A stretch of DNA of 64,000 nucleotides from Hevea brasiliensis (Eukaryota; Streptophyta; Magnoliopsida; Malpighiales; Euphorbiaceae), in assembly GCF_030052815.1 (NCBI RefSeq), contig NC_079496.1, forward strand, positions 71,847,652 through 71,911,651, written 5' to 3'. A program made the translations under genes and the position numbers. Shown piece by piece: positions 24,951 through 35,023 of the stretch. The notes beneath the pieces were generated by a model. The model was not told the origin of the DNA, did no database searches, and worked only from the letters and a program-made list of their open reading frames with translations. Numbering within the stretch: position 1 is the first letter of the stretch; every line of letters starts with the position of its first letter.

Positions 24951-25022
24951 TTGTGGTGTCAGAGCTGGAGTCCCTCTAGTACGGTGTGGTGCAAGGACGC
25001 ACCAGGCGGAAGCTGGTGGGCT
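24951..25022 (+). other. TRIM internal domain with primer-binding site
   Basis: 72 bp, no coding capacity. TGGTGTCAGAGCTGG at 24954-24968 resembles the tRNA-iMet primer site TGGTATCAGAGC with one or two mismatches. The end (GCGGAAGCTGGTGGG) is purine-rich and could be the polypurine tract. Confidence 0.8.
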
Positions 25023-25250
25023 TGTCATGACCCAGGGATGGGGTTGGGACATGCTTGTTCAACCAGCTACGAACTAGGGTGGATTCGTGTCCCACATCAA
25101 AAATGGGAAGGAAAGATTTGGGCCATATATGTGGGAGCCTTCCTCACCTGGTCAGTGCACTTTTGGGAATGAAACCTCCCAAGGGACAAATCCATGAGGC
25201 CCACGAGCCAAAGCGAACAATATTGACTGGAGATGGATTGGGCTATTACA
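25023..25250 (+). repeat. TRIM right LTR (228 bp)
   Basis: Starts TGTCATGACCCAGGG and ends TTGGGCTATTACA, then the target duplication TTACA (25251-25255). About 92% identical to the left LTR by eye. Confidence 0.9.
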
Positions 25251-25848
25251 TTACAATCCAAAGATATTACAACCTTTATAATACATGCCACTAAAATAAA
25301 TTAATTAATTTACAACCCAAAGAAATATAAAAGAAATAAATCCAATCACATTGGTCTTTTATTGTCCATGATTGTCCATCATGCATATCACCATTTAACA
25401 ATTAAATAAAACATACATATTAAGATTAAATTGAATATCTCATATTCAACTTTAAAATCCAGATTTGAATCTCATTCAAACAAATTTGAAAATTCAAATT
25501 TGAATCACATTCAAACAAATTTAAAAATTCAAATTTGAATCACATTCAAACAAATTTAAAAATTCATATTTGAATCAAAATTTAATTATGTGATTAAAAC
25601 TCCTAATTAAACATTTTAATTAGTCATAGGATGGGCCTTAGATCATACAACAATTGCACATTCAAAACCCAAACACAATGCGCACCATGGAGGTGCTAAA
25701 ACCATGCACACCATATGTGAACAAAAACATGTCGCCATGTTTTGATGCAATGTAACCAGCAATGAATCAATCATCTTATGATCAAATCACACAATTAAAT
25801 CATACATTAAACAATCTAAATGGCAAATATAGTGGCTTTGATACTAAT

Positions 25849-27955
25849 TGAAGGAGCGGAAGCATGAAAATTATTCGATTAGAACATTGAATTCAAAAAT
25901 TTTCTTCTAGGGTCTCATGCACCATGCAAGATTCATTATTTACCTAATGATTTCAATGCTTAATTGCATATTAAAACTCTTTTAATATGTATTAGGATCT
26001 ACATTTTCCATTTGAGATTTTAGAATTAACAAATTAATTCATTAGAATCCTAGATTAATTCAAGAACATGTGCACTAACCTTTTGATACACTGTAGATGT
26101 GTTTGGTACTTTTGTGAAGCACCTAGGACCCCAGATACTGTCCCTCTAGCTTGTCCACACCAAGATCACTAATGGCAGCCCCTTGAATAGCTTCTAAAGC
26201 CTTGCCAACCAATTAGAAATTAGGGATTTGCCTTTAAAGAGGTTGTAGATGTATATAGGACACTAGAAACAATTTTTAGCAATTTTAATTCAAGAAAATA
26301 TGGGCAATTCTCTTTGAATTGATGAAAGATGAAGAAGAAGAGAGGATGAAAACTTCAAGGGTGGCAGCACCTCTTTGATAAAAATCAGAATATCTTTTAT
26401 TCTTTCATCTTTTCCCTTTTATAATTAGGTCACCACTTAAAACCCTTGTCACATGTCATCTTCTGATTGCATTTTAGTTTAATTAACCCAATCACATCAT
26501 GCCAAGTGTCAAAGCTAGATTTAATCTTGACTTTGATCATCTTACATGATTTGAAGACAAATGGCAAGCTTATATGGTGCCATGTATCACTATCTCAAGG
26601 TGCCACATGTCACCCTGTGAAATGACCAAATTACCCTTGTGTTGTAGTTTTGAATTCTCAACCCAAAATAATTATTTCTCCTCTTCTAATCAATTTATAT
26701 CAAATATAAATTAATTAATTAATCTCTATTAATTAATTTCTCATAATTAAATTCATATTTAAACACTTTAAATATATATTTAACTTATACTATACATCCA
26801 ATAGCCTAGATTTGGTTTTAAGCCATGCTAGGGACTTTGCAATCTAATTGCAAACCAAACCTATTTAATTAAACAATTAAACTCTTTAACTAATTAATTA
26901 AATCACATTTAACTTGGTGATTACTTGTGTATATGTGTGACTCACTAGGCTCATGACTAATTGGCAATGAGATATGACATTAACTCTTAATATCATCAGA
27001 ACTCTTTCTTCCATAAATTATTTCTCTAAATCATTTAATGCACCTCATAGACCATGGTTAACACCTAGCATAGCATGCCATGGCCACCCAATTAGTAATA
27101 AGGAATAACTTAAATGAATCTTTAATCATATGTTACCATGCATTAGAATCTCTCTGTTACAAAATCCTAATTCGAGCTGGAGTCATGGTTTATGTCAAAC
27201 TACATTTGTTATGAATATTATGTTCTCTTTTAATTCTAATTCTTGATTAAAAAGATTTTCTCATCAGAAACTCTTTTCTGATTCAATCTATCTGTCCTGG
27301 CCAGGAACTTGAAACATCAAGAACAATTAAAGGAACATAGGATTTTATCCCTATTTACTTAGGGTAACAGATTCCATCTTGATCAACACCTACCTCTATA
27401 TATAACTAGTAGGAGCCAACACATGCCCATATGCCCATATACAGTACAAGTATGAAAGCAGTATCAAACTCAAACCACCTGTATACAAGATAACTGTGTT
27501 ATCTCAGGTCTAAAGATTATATGCACTGATATGATTTATGACAATGCATTAACAAGAGTAAACTCCACGTGCTTGTCATAAGTGTCACTGGTTCGGCCTA
27601 CTTATCATGCATAAGTGCCTATCATGTTTATTATATGGCATGAGAGTCACCATTCCATCTTATTTACATCTCATATAAATAACTTGGAAACAAGTATGAT
27701 TACAATCTTTCTAAATAAGTCATGTCCTTGTTGTGAAGTATCCTCAATTGTGAACCAATTTATGATACCTTGTGCTAGAAATACTGTCACTCATATTCTT
27801 AATAACTTAAGAAATGAATTTCTAACAAAATATCAATGGACCTTTTCTATTACACATAAATATGTTATGTAAACGAAAAAGTGAAAATGTCTTTTGTTAG
27901 TAAAATATGTGCAAGATACATACTAAATGATATGCTCTAGGGCATACTACTAACA
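25849..27955 (-). repeat. Copia-C 5' LTR (2107 bp)
   Basis: The plus strand starts TGAAGGAGCGG and ends CATACTACTAACA. It is more diverged than the A and D LTRs: the G-box is changed to CACATG and the sequence after the start differs (ATTATTCGATTAG). The antisense 85-codon frame persists (27615-27872). Confidence 0.91.
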
Positions 27956-30380
27956 GTTGATGCATCTAAATGCAATGAAAATGATATGTATGTATTATGC
28001 AGAAATTGGGGGAAATATGAATTAGGGTTAATGACAATTATGGAGACTTTGTATAATTGATGAACTTGGCAATTTGAATTTATTTGGTGAGACTTGTGTA
28101 CTTGCTTCATTTTAGGCAGCCTTGAGAAACATGGATATTGTTAATTTTATTTATATAATTGGTGATTAATGATGTTGATTAAGGTGATTATAAGTATTAG
28201 AATTCAATTGCATGAATATGATTAAGGTGGAAAAATTGATTTAGGGTTTGAATGATTATTGACTACTTAGTGAAACTGCCCAATTTGGCAGCCTTGAGGA
28301 ACTTAGGAGATGGATAATTTCATGAATTAAATAGTGATTAATGGTGTTCATGGATATGTGGAAGTGAATTAAATGTTCATAATTGAAGTTACATATACTA
28401 GCATAGTGTTTTCATGTGTGTATTGTTGATTTCGACCAATTGAATTAGGATTTTAAATTGACTATTAAAGACTTGTGTAAACTACTGGAAATTGATTGCA
28501 TTGAGATTCTTGATGATAATAAAAGTGCCATGAATGCTATTTGAAGTAAGGGAGTTGGAGGAGAAATGAAATTGGGAGTGTAATTTCCTTGCAGGTTGAG
28601 AATTGTTGAAAGTCAGTGTGTATTTTGAGTCCTAACTACATTTGTGTTGCTCCAATTGGTTTGAGGCCAATTGGAGGCAAAACTAGACCTAAAATATACC
28701 ATTTTCCATAAAGAAACCAAGTTTAGATTTCTGTCCAAAAAGTGACCTAAAAGTTGTCCTAATCCGGATGACCAAATTGTTAACCCATAAATTTACCAAA
28801 TGAACAATGTCCATTCCTTAGGGCATAACTCACTCCAGATAGATCCAAATGACCTGAAATTTATATCATTGGAAAGCTTAGACATAGGGCTACAACTTTG
28901 ATGAAGACACCAGAGCCCAAAAATGCCATTAACCAAGTCAGATTGCTTGCTAAATTGGGTTTCTAAAACTGTCTAGAAGTAAAACAGCCCAGAATTGCTA
29001 GACAAAGTTAACTTGACCAGTTTTGGCAAAGAAGCCATAACTTGGTCCACAAAAATCCAAATGCCCTGAAACCAGTGCTAAAATTTCAATAAGACATAGT
29101 CCTACAGGATTGGTATTTTTACTAGAACCCAGAAATCAAGAAAAATAGGTCAATTGGCTAGGCCATTTGGTGCATAAATTTAGGAAATGTGCATTGGTAA
29201 CCATTGACTCCAGTATAGTCTTTTAAACATATCTCCCATTAGAAATCTTCAATTGAAATGAGCCATACCATTCTAAAAAGCTAAGAAATAGATCTTTAAC
29301 TTTGTTTTTGATATTTTCCTCAAATTATGAATGTAAGAAGCTTAAATATTGGGTCAAAGCTACTGACCTAATTGAAATCCTATTACTATAAGACATTTGA
29401 GTCCAAGTCAATAATTTAACTATAAGTAATTCTACAAGACTTAAAAAATCACAATAAAAAATTCCAAGTGACCATAAGACATAGGGAAACATATCCTATG
29501 AAGAATAGTAGACCTAAATATGGCAGCAACCTACTCAAATAAAATTGGCAAAGTATAATATCAAAACTGCCTAGTAAGGGAACAAAAATTTCAGAATTGA
29601 CCTAGTTATGGTTATTTGGTCATAACTTGAGTTCTATAAATCCAAATGATATGATTCAAAAAGCAAAATAAAGACAAGAAATAGAGGAACAACTTTCATT
29701 GAGGAAGTGTGGCCAAACAATAGCAATAAATTGCTCAATTTGATATGCAAATACAAGACAGTAAAGCTGAACCTAAAGAAAGGTTCTTGGAATAAATTGT
29801 TATGTTATCCCTAATAAGTTACTACATGCTAAATTACATGAAATAGGTTTGTGGGTCCCACTTTTCCCACTACAAGGTGAAATGAAATCATTTGATACAT
29901 AAAATGTAAAATACCTAAATGGTTTACTAAACACATAAGTCATATGAAAACACACTTGGAACCTATGTTTCCATCATATATGAAATGACAATACTATGAA
30001 TATGTATGGTACATGACATAAAATAATGAGAGTGATAAATACATAAGTTATATGAATATGTACTTGGGACTCATGTTCCCATTATAAATGACATGAATAT
30101 GTAATTGGGACCTATGTTCCCATTATAATGACATGAAAATGGTATAAGAGCAAAGTTGGGACGGCGATACGTAACACCTACAATTCCTGGGAACTCTCAC
30201 GCCTGAACTACGGCGAAGTGTGGCTCTCCGCCCAAGGGCTTGTAGGGACAGCGATACGTAATGCCTGCAAGTGCTCTGATAGGTACCCTTATTTGCCACC
30301 AAAGATAGTAAATTATGGTATCAAATGCCATTGTGCATAATTATATTTCTGGCTTTAACAGCCTGCCTGCTATTTCGCTG
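27956..30380 (+). repeat. Decayed gypsy LTR remnant (Tekay-like), opposite orientation to E2
   Basis: No gene. From about 28600 to 29830 the sequence follows the reverse complement of the E2 LTR, for example ATAACTCACTCCAG, GACCTGAAATTTATATCATT and the CCAATTGG-flanked block near 28650. This makes it a plus-sense remnant of a related but diverged LTR. The left part (27956-28600) is AT-rich with weak similarity. Near 30150-30300 there are two copies of a GGGAC(G/A)GCGATACGTAA motif. The left side is cut by Copia-C; the right boundary is approximate. Confidence 0.6.
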
Positions 30381-31880
30381 GTTTTAACCCCGCAAGTGCA
30401 CGGATCGCTAACAAGTAATAAAGTGATGAGCAAAGTTTCATTCCCACGAGGAATTTGATTAGTAAGTACCAATCTACATAGTAATTTTGACTGTTTAGGC
30501 TATCGAACAATGAGGTAATGAAAGTTATTTATTTTAAAACACTACAATGATAAACGTAATATGAAGTAATCTATTTTGAAATAATTCCTGAATTAAGATT
30601 TCACACTTGAATCTTACTATGGATGTTATCTTCTTTATTTACTAGATTGAGAATCGTTTGCCTTGATGAAAATCAGTCCTAAGGTATCCTAAGTCCTCTC
30701 TCAAGGCACCTAGGTTGTATTCTAATTAATTTAAACCCGACTTTCATGGCGATCAAATTAATTAAAATTCTTTAAGGTTTTTGACCAATTTTGAAATTCC
30801 ACAAAGGTATCAGCCTATGCCTAGGTTAGAATTCTTAAGTTCAAGATCTTGATTTTCTAATATTAATCTTCACCTTTCAATCCTTCAATTAATATCTACA
30901 ATCAACAATAAGTGGGTACCGGCACATAACATGCATTAACATCAGAAGAAATTAAATCAAGGAACAAATCTCAAATCCAATAAATAAAACTTAATGTTTA
31001 CCCATAACAATGATTATAAGCATTACTCTCCGAATTGCAGAATATGAAAACTACTCACTCATGAGTTCAACAAACATCATGATAAAAAGGTAAAGACAGT
31101 AAAAAGAAATCATATAGAAAAAATAAAACAATAAAAATCCTTTTAAGGAGATGGAATGAAGGAACCAAAGAGAGTTTGCAGCTTTGATCTTGTGAAACTT
31201 CAGCTGGAAAGCTCCTCTTTATACTGATATTCTTCTCCTTAAGACAACTAGAGAGAGTGCAGAATGCAAGTCTATTTAAAACTCGTAAAAAGTGATGTCA
31301 AAGGATCGATCCTCAAATTTGATGTTTTTTGCTTCTATTTATAATAGTTGTTCTAGGGTTAGGTCATTTTGAGTCCAAAAAGCCTTAGGAGTCTGATTTG
31401 AATGTGTAAACAAGAGCAGGAACTCGGGTCTACGCTAGCTACATGGGCCTGGTTACATGGGCTCTATACTTTTTTTCTCAGAAAGTTCTTCAAGCTTGTG
31501 CCTGGCAGTGATTTATACGGGTTCCTGTAGATTACACGGGTCCAATTACATGACCCATGTACTTTTGTTTCTCTATTGATTCTCTTGGCTTTCTTCTGGT
31601 AGAGAGTTACACGGGTCTGTGGCTTTGCTTACATAACCCGTGTACTTGGTATCAACAGCAATTCTCAGTCTCTTGACCTCTCCAAGCTTTCCTTTGCACC
31701 CCAATACTCTAGGGCTTCACCCAAACAACTGAAATGATGCAGAAAACATGAAATTAAGGGCTTGACTATAGAAATTACAAAAACTAATGAAATCAACTAC
31801 TATGCATGAGATTACTTACCTAAATGCTATGAGATAGTATACAAATGTGCTTAAAAACATCTATATAATTCAAGTGTATC

Positions 31881-33300
31881 AAATACCCCCAAACTCAAAC
31901 TTTTTCTTATCCTCAAGCAAAATAAAACTTTGTTTTAAAACACATTTTAGAGGATAACTTAGGAATATAACCAGCAATTTAATAAGCACAAAATTGAACT
32001 CCTCCAACCTTCATACCAATTACTCTCTTTCAAGGCATAAGGGTTCTAGTAGCTGCCTGTTTGGAACTTCACCTCCTTTCATGGTGTTTTAACTAATTAT
32101 TCCTCTATACAAGGCCATTAATAATTCATAAATAACCTGTTTTATTAGGATAGACTTGAGAAACACTTACTCCCCCAACTTTGCCTCTATTGTGGATAAT
32201 TATGATGAAGTGACTCAATTTTAACTCCATAGGCATATCTCAATTTTCTATCTCTACTAATGTAGCATACACTTTTTAAAAGATCAAAAGGTCTTTAAAA
32301 TGGTTATAATAGGGCTAAAGGGATAATGACTTGGTTGCCAATGAAAGGTTTATAGGGAATGCAAATATGAGGATAGCATTTTATGCATAAAATACCAAGT
32401 ATAATAAGTTTATTCTATTGATTTTTTCTGGAGATGAGGGGCTTTTAGTTTTTATAGTGCAAGCATGCTTCCATAATTCTTGAGACTTCCTTTTTCTCTT
32501 CTTTTTATTTATTTATTTATTTAAGTCCCTTTTGTCTTCTCCCCCAAACCCATTGCTTTTGTTGGGTTAGGAAGGCAGACTTTTCTTTGGTTTCAATTTC
32601 ACACTTACACTCTTTCTCAAGTTCTTCATCCTCACTCCATTTTCTTTTTGCACTTTAATATATTTTTTACTTATGCATTTAGCTTCCTCAAAAGGGTAGG
32701 CATGTGTTTAGGCTAGGGGCTAGGTAAATAATATGGGTAAGTAAGGAAAATCTAAGCAATAAATATAGGCTTCAAGTTAGCTACAAGGGATATACATTTT
32801 AATTAGAGGTGGTTAAGGCTTAGTGAGGCTATAGCAAAGAATGCCTTAATCATTTCTTCATTAAGCATATGCTAGGATTTCGCCTTGATAGGTCCAACAG
32901 ATATATTCTAGAGCTGCTGAGGCATTTTTAAGTTTGCTTGTATTTCAAAAATTTTCTCCTAATTTTACAAGTTTAATGTGACCGATTAATGGCTATGAAG
33001 GGGTTTAACTAGTCTAGTTCCACTAAAGAGATTAGGTTTTTCATAGACAACATGTTAGAATCCCTTTTTGCCTATCCAGATACTTTCATTTTTCTATCCC
33101 GTGGAGTCCAATTATTAGCTTACTAGAAATTGGTTATAGTTCTAAGTTTCACAATTAAAAGTTCAAAATTTTAAAAAATTTTCAATATTTTTCTGGAATT
33201 TTGATACACAAGAATAATATAGCTAAATTTAAACAATGTAATGTTATGCACGTAATGATATGCAAGACATGAAATGCATTTATACCCCCCCAAACTCAAA
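31881..33300. other. Untranslated segment bounded by twin CCCCCAAACTCAAACT blocks
   Basis: About 1.4 kb without coding sequence. It starts with TACCCCCAAACTCAAAC followed by TATCCTCAAGC, and ends with a near repeat TACCCCCCCAAACTCAAACT followed by TATCCTCAATG. Between them are T-rich tracts and a short ATTTATTTATTTA run (about 32507-32522). It is probably part of the Athila-like remnant. Confidence 0.55.
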
Positions 33301-33533
33301 CTGGACATTATCCTCAATGTTAACATAATATGCAAAATTAGAGAAAACGTACAAAGATTATAAGAAAGCATATTATTTATTAAGCATTGAAAAGTTTGTA
33401 TATAAAGCAAATAAAAGAGACCTATGATTGCAATTTAGGACTAAGGTATGAAAGATTTTACAATAAAGAACCTATCCTATAGTCCTAACTCTGAAAGGTC
33501 TTTGATGGTGATGATGGCAATGCTGGCTCCTCT

Positions 33534-34784
33534 TCATTGAGCCTCTCCATTAGCATGTCCAACTTGTTGTGGGCTTCTTGGAGGCTGTCTCAATTGCTGG
33601 CATCCTGTTGTTGATTGTGGTCTCCATGTGCTGTAGGTATGCGAGTACCGGGTCTGTAGGTGGTGTTGTGTATAGAGGCACTCGAGCAGGGGACTCCTAA
33701 AATATTGGCTCTTGGGCTTTCGCCTGTAGCTGTAAAGTCTAGCCAGGTCCTTCTTGTGCTTTGTCTCTCCAAGGGATGGCATTCCTTTTGGCATCTAGCA
33801 GGTAGCAGGTGTTGCCCACCTTCTTAGATATCCCCATGGATATGCAAATGGTTTGATCTATTCTTGATGTTCCACTGACAGAGCACACCCTGTGATGTCC
33901 TAGAACGAATCCGAAGTGGAGGGTGATGGTTGTGATAAGGCCACCAAGCACAATGTGCCCGGTAGGCTGATGACAAAGGCGGTGGAGGTGGTTACACAGA
34001 AAGAAGCCAGTGTTATAGCGCTGCCAGGTGACCATACACCATAAGAAGAATAGCTAGCTGGCGTTTACCACAACAAGGCTGTCACCATAGCCCATGATGG
34101 TGTGGGCGGCTAACTGATGCATGTAGCGCAGGGCTAGACTTGTGATACCCATGGATTTGGACTTGCTAAATTTATACGGCTCTGTGTTTGGGGCAATGGA
34201 ACTCTAGAAGTTGATGCTATTGTAGAGCATATGGTTCCTCGAAATCTCTTGGTGGCCGGCACTGTCAAAGTCGAAGATGGCATCGAACTCATCTATATTC
34301 ATCACCCGGTCGACACTAAGGAGACGAAATTCAATTTTGCCTCTATCTTCCCTGTCAGTAGGCCATAAGGTAGGCTTGAAACTACCCAAAAACTCCAGTG
34401 TGGTGTCACGATATGCAGGGAATTGTAGTTGGGAAAACTTATCCACTCGATGCTATCAAGTAGTTCATTGATCTCATCCTGTAGCCCGATTTGCTCTAGT
34501 AGCATAAAATCCATATATTTTGTGGACTTTATTTTTCGGGTGTGAAGCCGAGTGTACATTGCCTTGTGGGCATCATCACGGAATCCCTAAGAAATGGAGA
34601 TTTCGGGTTGTGAAGCGGCTTGTGGCTGGGGTTGCGGTGGAGGATGGGCTAGTTGAGAGGGTTGAAGAGAGGTTGCCCTTGTTCTTAGGCGTTGGGGTGT
34701 CAGCAGAGGGGGAGAAGGTGAGGATTCTCCTCCTTGCCTCGAGGAGAAGCCCATTCTTCTCGCAGATCTCTTTGCAGGAGCCAT
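33534..34784 (-). pseudogene. Athila ORF-1-like protein, frameshifted
   Basis: Minus-strand pieces in order: a basic, Ser/Pro/Gln-rich N-terminus from the ATG at 34784 (MAPAKRSARRMGFSSRQGG); then KYMDFMLLEQIGLQDEINEL and a TPHWSF segment (34302-34559); then LEFLGSFKPTLWP and IEFRLLSVDRVMNIDEFDAI (34204-34446); then a hydrophobic block with HIVLGGLITTITLHFG (33739-34035). The order and pattern (KYxD, LEFL, FRL, DEF.AIF, GGLIT) match the plant Athila ORF-1 family as I know it. The pieces lie in different frames, so it is inactive. Its biochemical role is unknown. Confidence 0.62.
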
Positions 34785-35023
34785 TGATCAGTTTTTAGGA
34801 AAGAGAAGAGTAGGGTTTAGTGAAAGGAGAAGAGATTTAAGGGGTTTTTATAGACTAGGAGGGGTGGAGATGAAGGGTTTTACCTTTGTGAATGGGTTTA
34901 AAGCGAGAGGTGCATTTAAAAAGCCATTAGGACTCTTCATTTCGCTCATTTCACACCCTAGGAGTCGCGTCTGCAACTGATTCACGGGTCGTGTATCACT
35001 ATACGGGTTTCGACATGTAGGGC

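Larger units (their letters stand above)
24724..25250. mobile_element. TRIM (terminal-repeat retrotransposon in miniature), 527 bp
   Basis: Two direct repeats (24724-24950 and 25023-25250) begin TGTCATGACCC and end in TTACA. They surround only 72 bp, which start with a tRNA-iMet-like primer site TGGTGTCAGAGC (24954). The whole is flanked by TTACA duplications (24719-24723 and 25251-25255). The two repeats differ at roughly 18 positions by eye, mostly transitions, so it is an old insertion. There is no coding capacity, so it must have moved using proteins of other elements. I saw no 5S rRNA-like block, so it is not obviously Cassandra. By the primer site its sense strand is the plus strand. 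Confidence 0.9.
23749..25848 (-). other. Copia-C leader, carrying a TRIM insertion
   Basis: A non-coding leader homologous to the other copies. It contains the ACATCCA-type motifs (23950-24180), the TRIM (24724-25250) and a short dyad minisatellite (about 25450-25580, roughly 4 units, against about 10 in A and D). The primer-binding site next to 25849 is decayed (TGGCTTTGATACTA on the plus strand). No gene seen. Confidence 0.76.
22132..27955 (-). mobile_element. Copia-C, 5' half of a Ty1/copia element
   Basis: Oldest copia layer of the left block. It has integrase N-terminus/protease (22132-22890), gag (22915-23748), leader with TRIM insertion, and 5' LTR (25849-27955). Its other half would lie left of the window, beyond Copia-B, which inserted into its integrase. 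The 5 bp after its LTR are GTTGA (27956-27960), the expected target duplication, whose partner is not in view. Confidence 0.88.
30381..35023 (-). mobile_element. Athila-like gypsy remnant
   Basis: The right part encodes an Athila ORF-1-like protein in pieces on the minus strand (33534-34784). The rest is a long untranslated region with features I associate with Athila/Tat elements. These are CCCCGCAAGTGCACGGATCGC near 30390, two CCCCCAAACTCAAACT blocks (31887, 33288) and repeated CACGGGT-type words (31400-31660, 34980). I could not place its LTR ends or a target duplication. The right end is cut by the Gypsy-E1 LTR at 35024. Confidence 0.6.

Noticed and set aside
24780..25294. Open frames of 79-130 codons with a repeated motif (DLGHICGSLPHLV)
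   Set aside because: They are the two TRIM LTRs read in frame; the duplication is of DNA, not of a protein domain, and no gene context exists.
28000..30150. Possible host gene in the longest non-copia interval of the left half
   Set aside because: No long frame on either strand, and much of it matches reverse-complement gypsy LTR sequence.
33171..33410. 79-codon minus-strand frame
   Set aside because: AT-rich, no recognisable motif, in an untranslated retroelement region.
34520..34798. Plus-strand frame opposite the Athila ORF-1-like gene
   Set aside because: Shadow of the minus-strand coding pieces, which match a known family.
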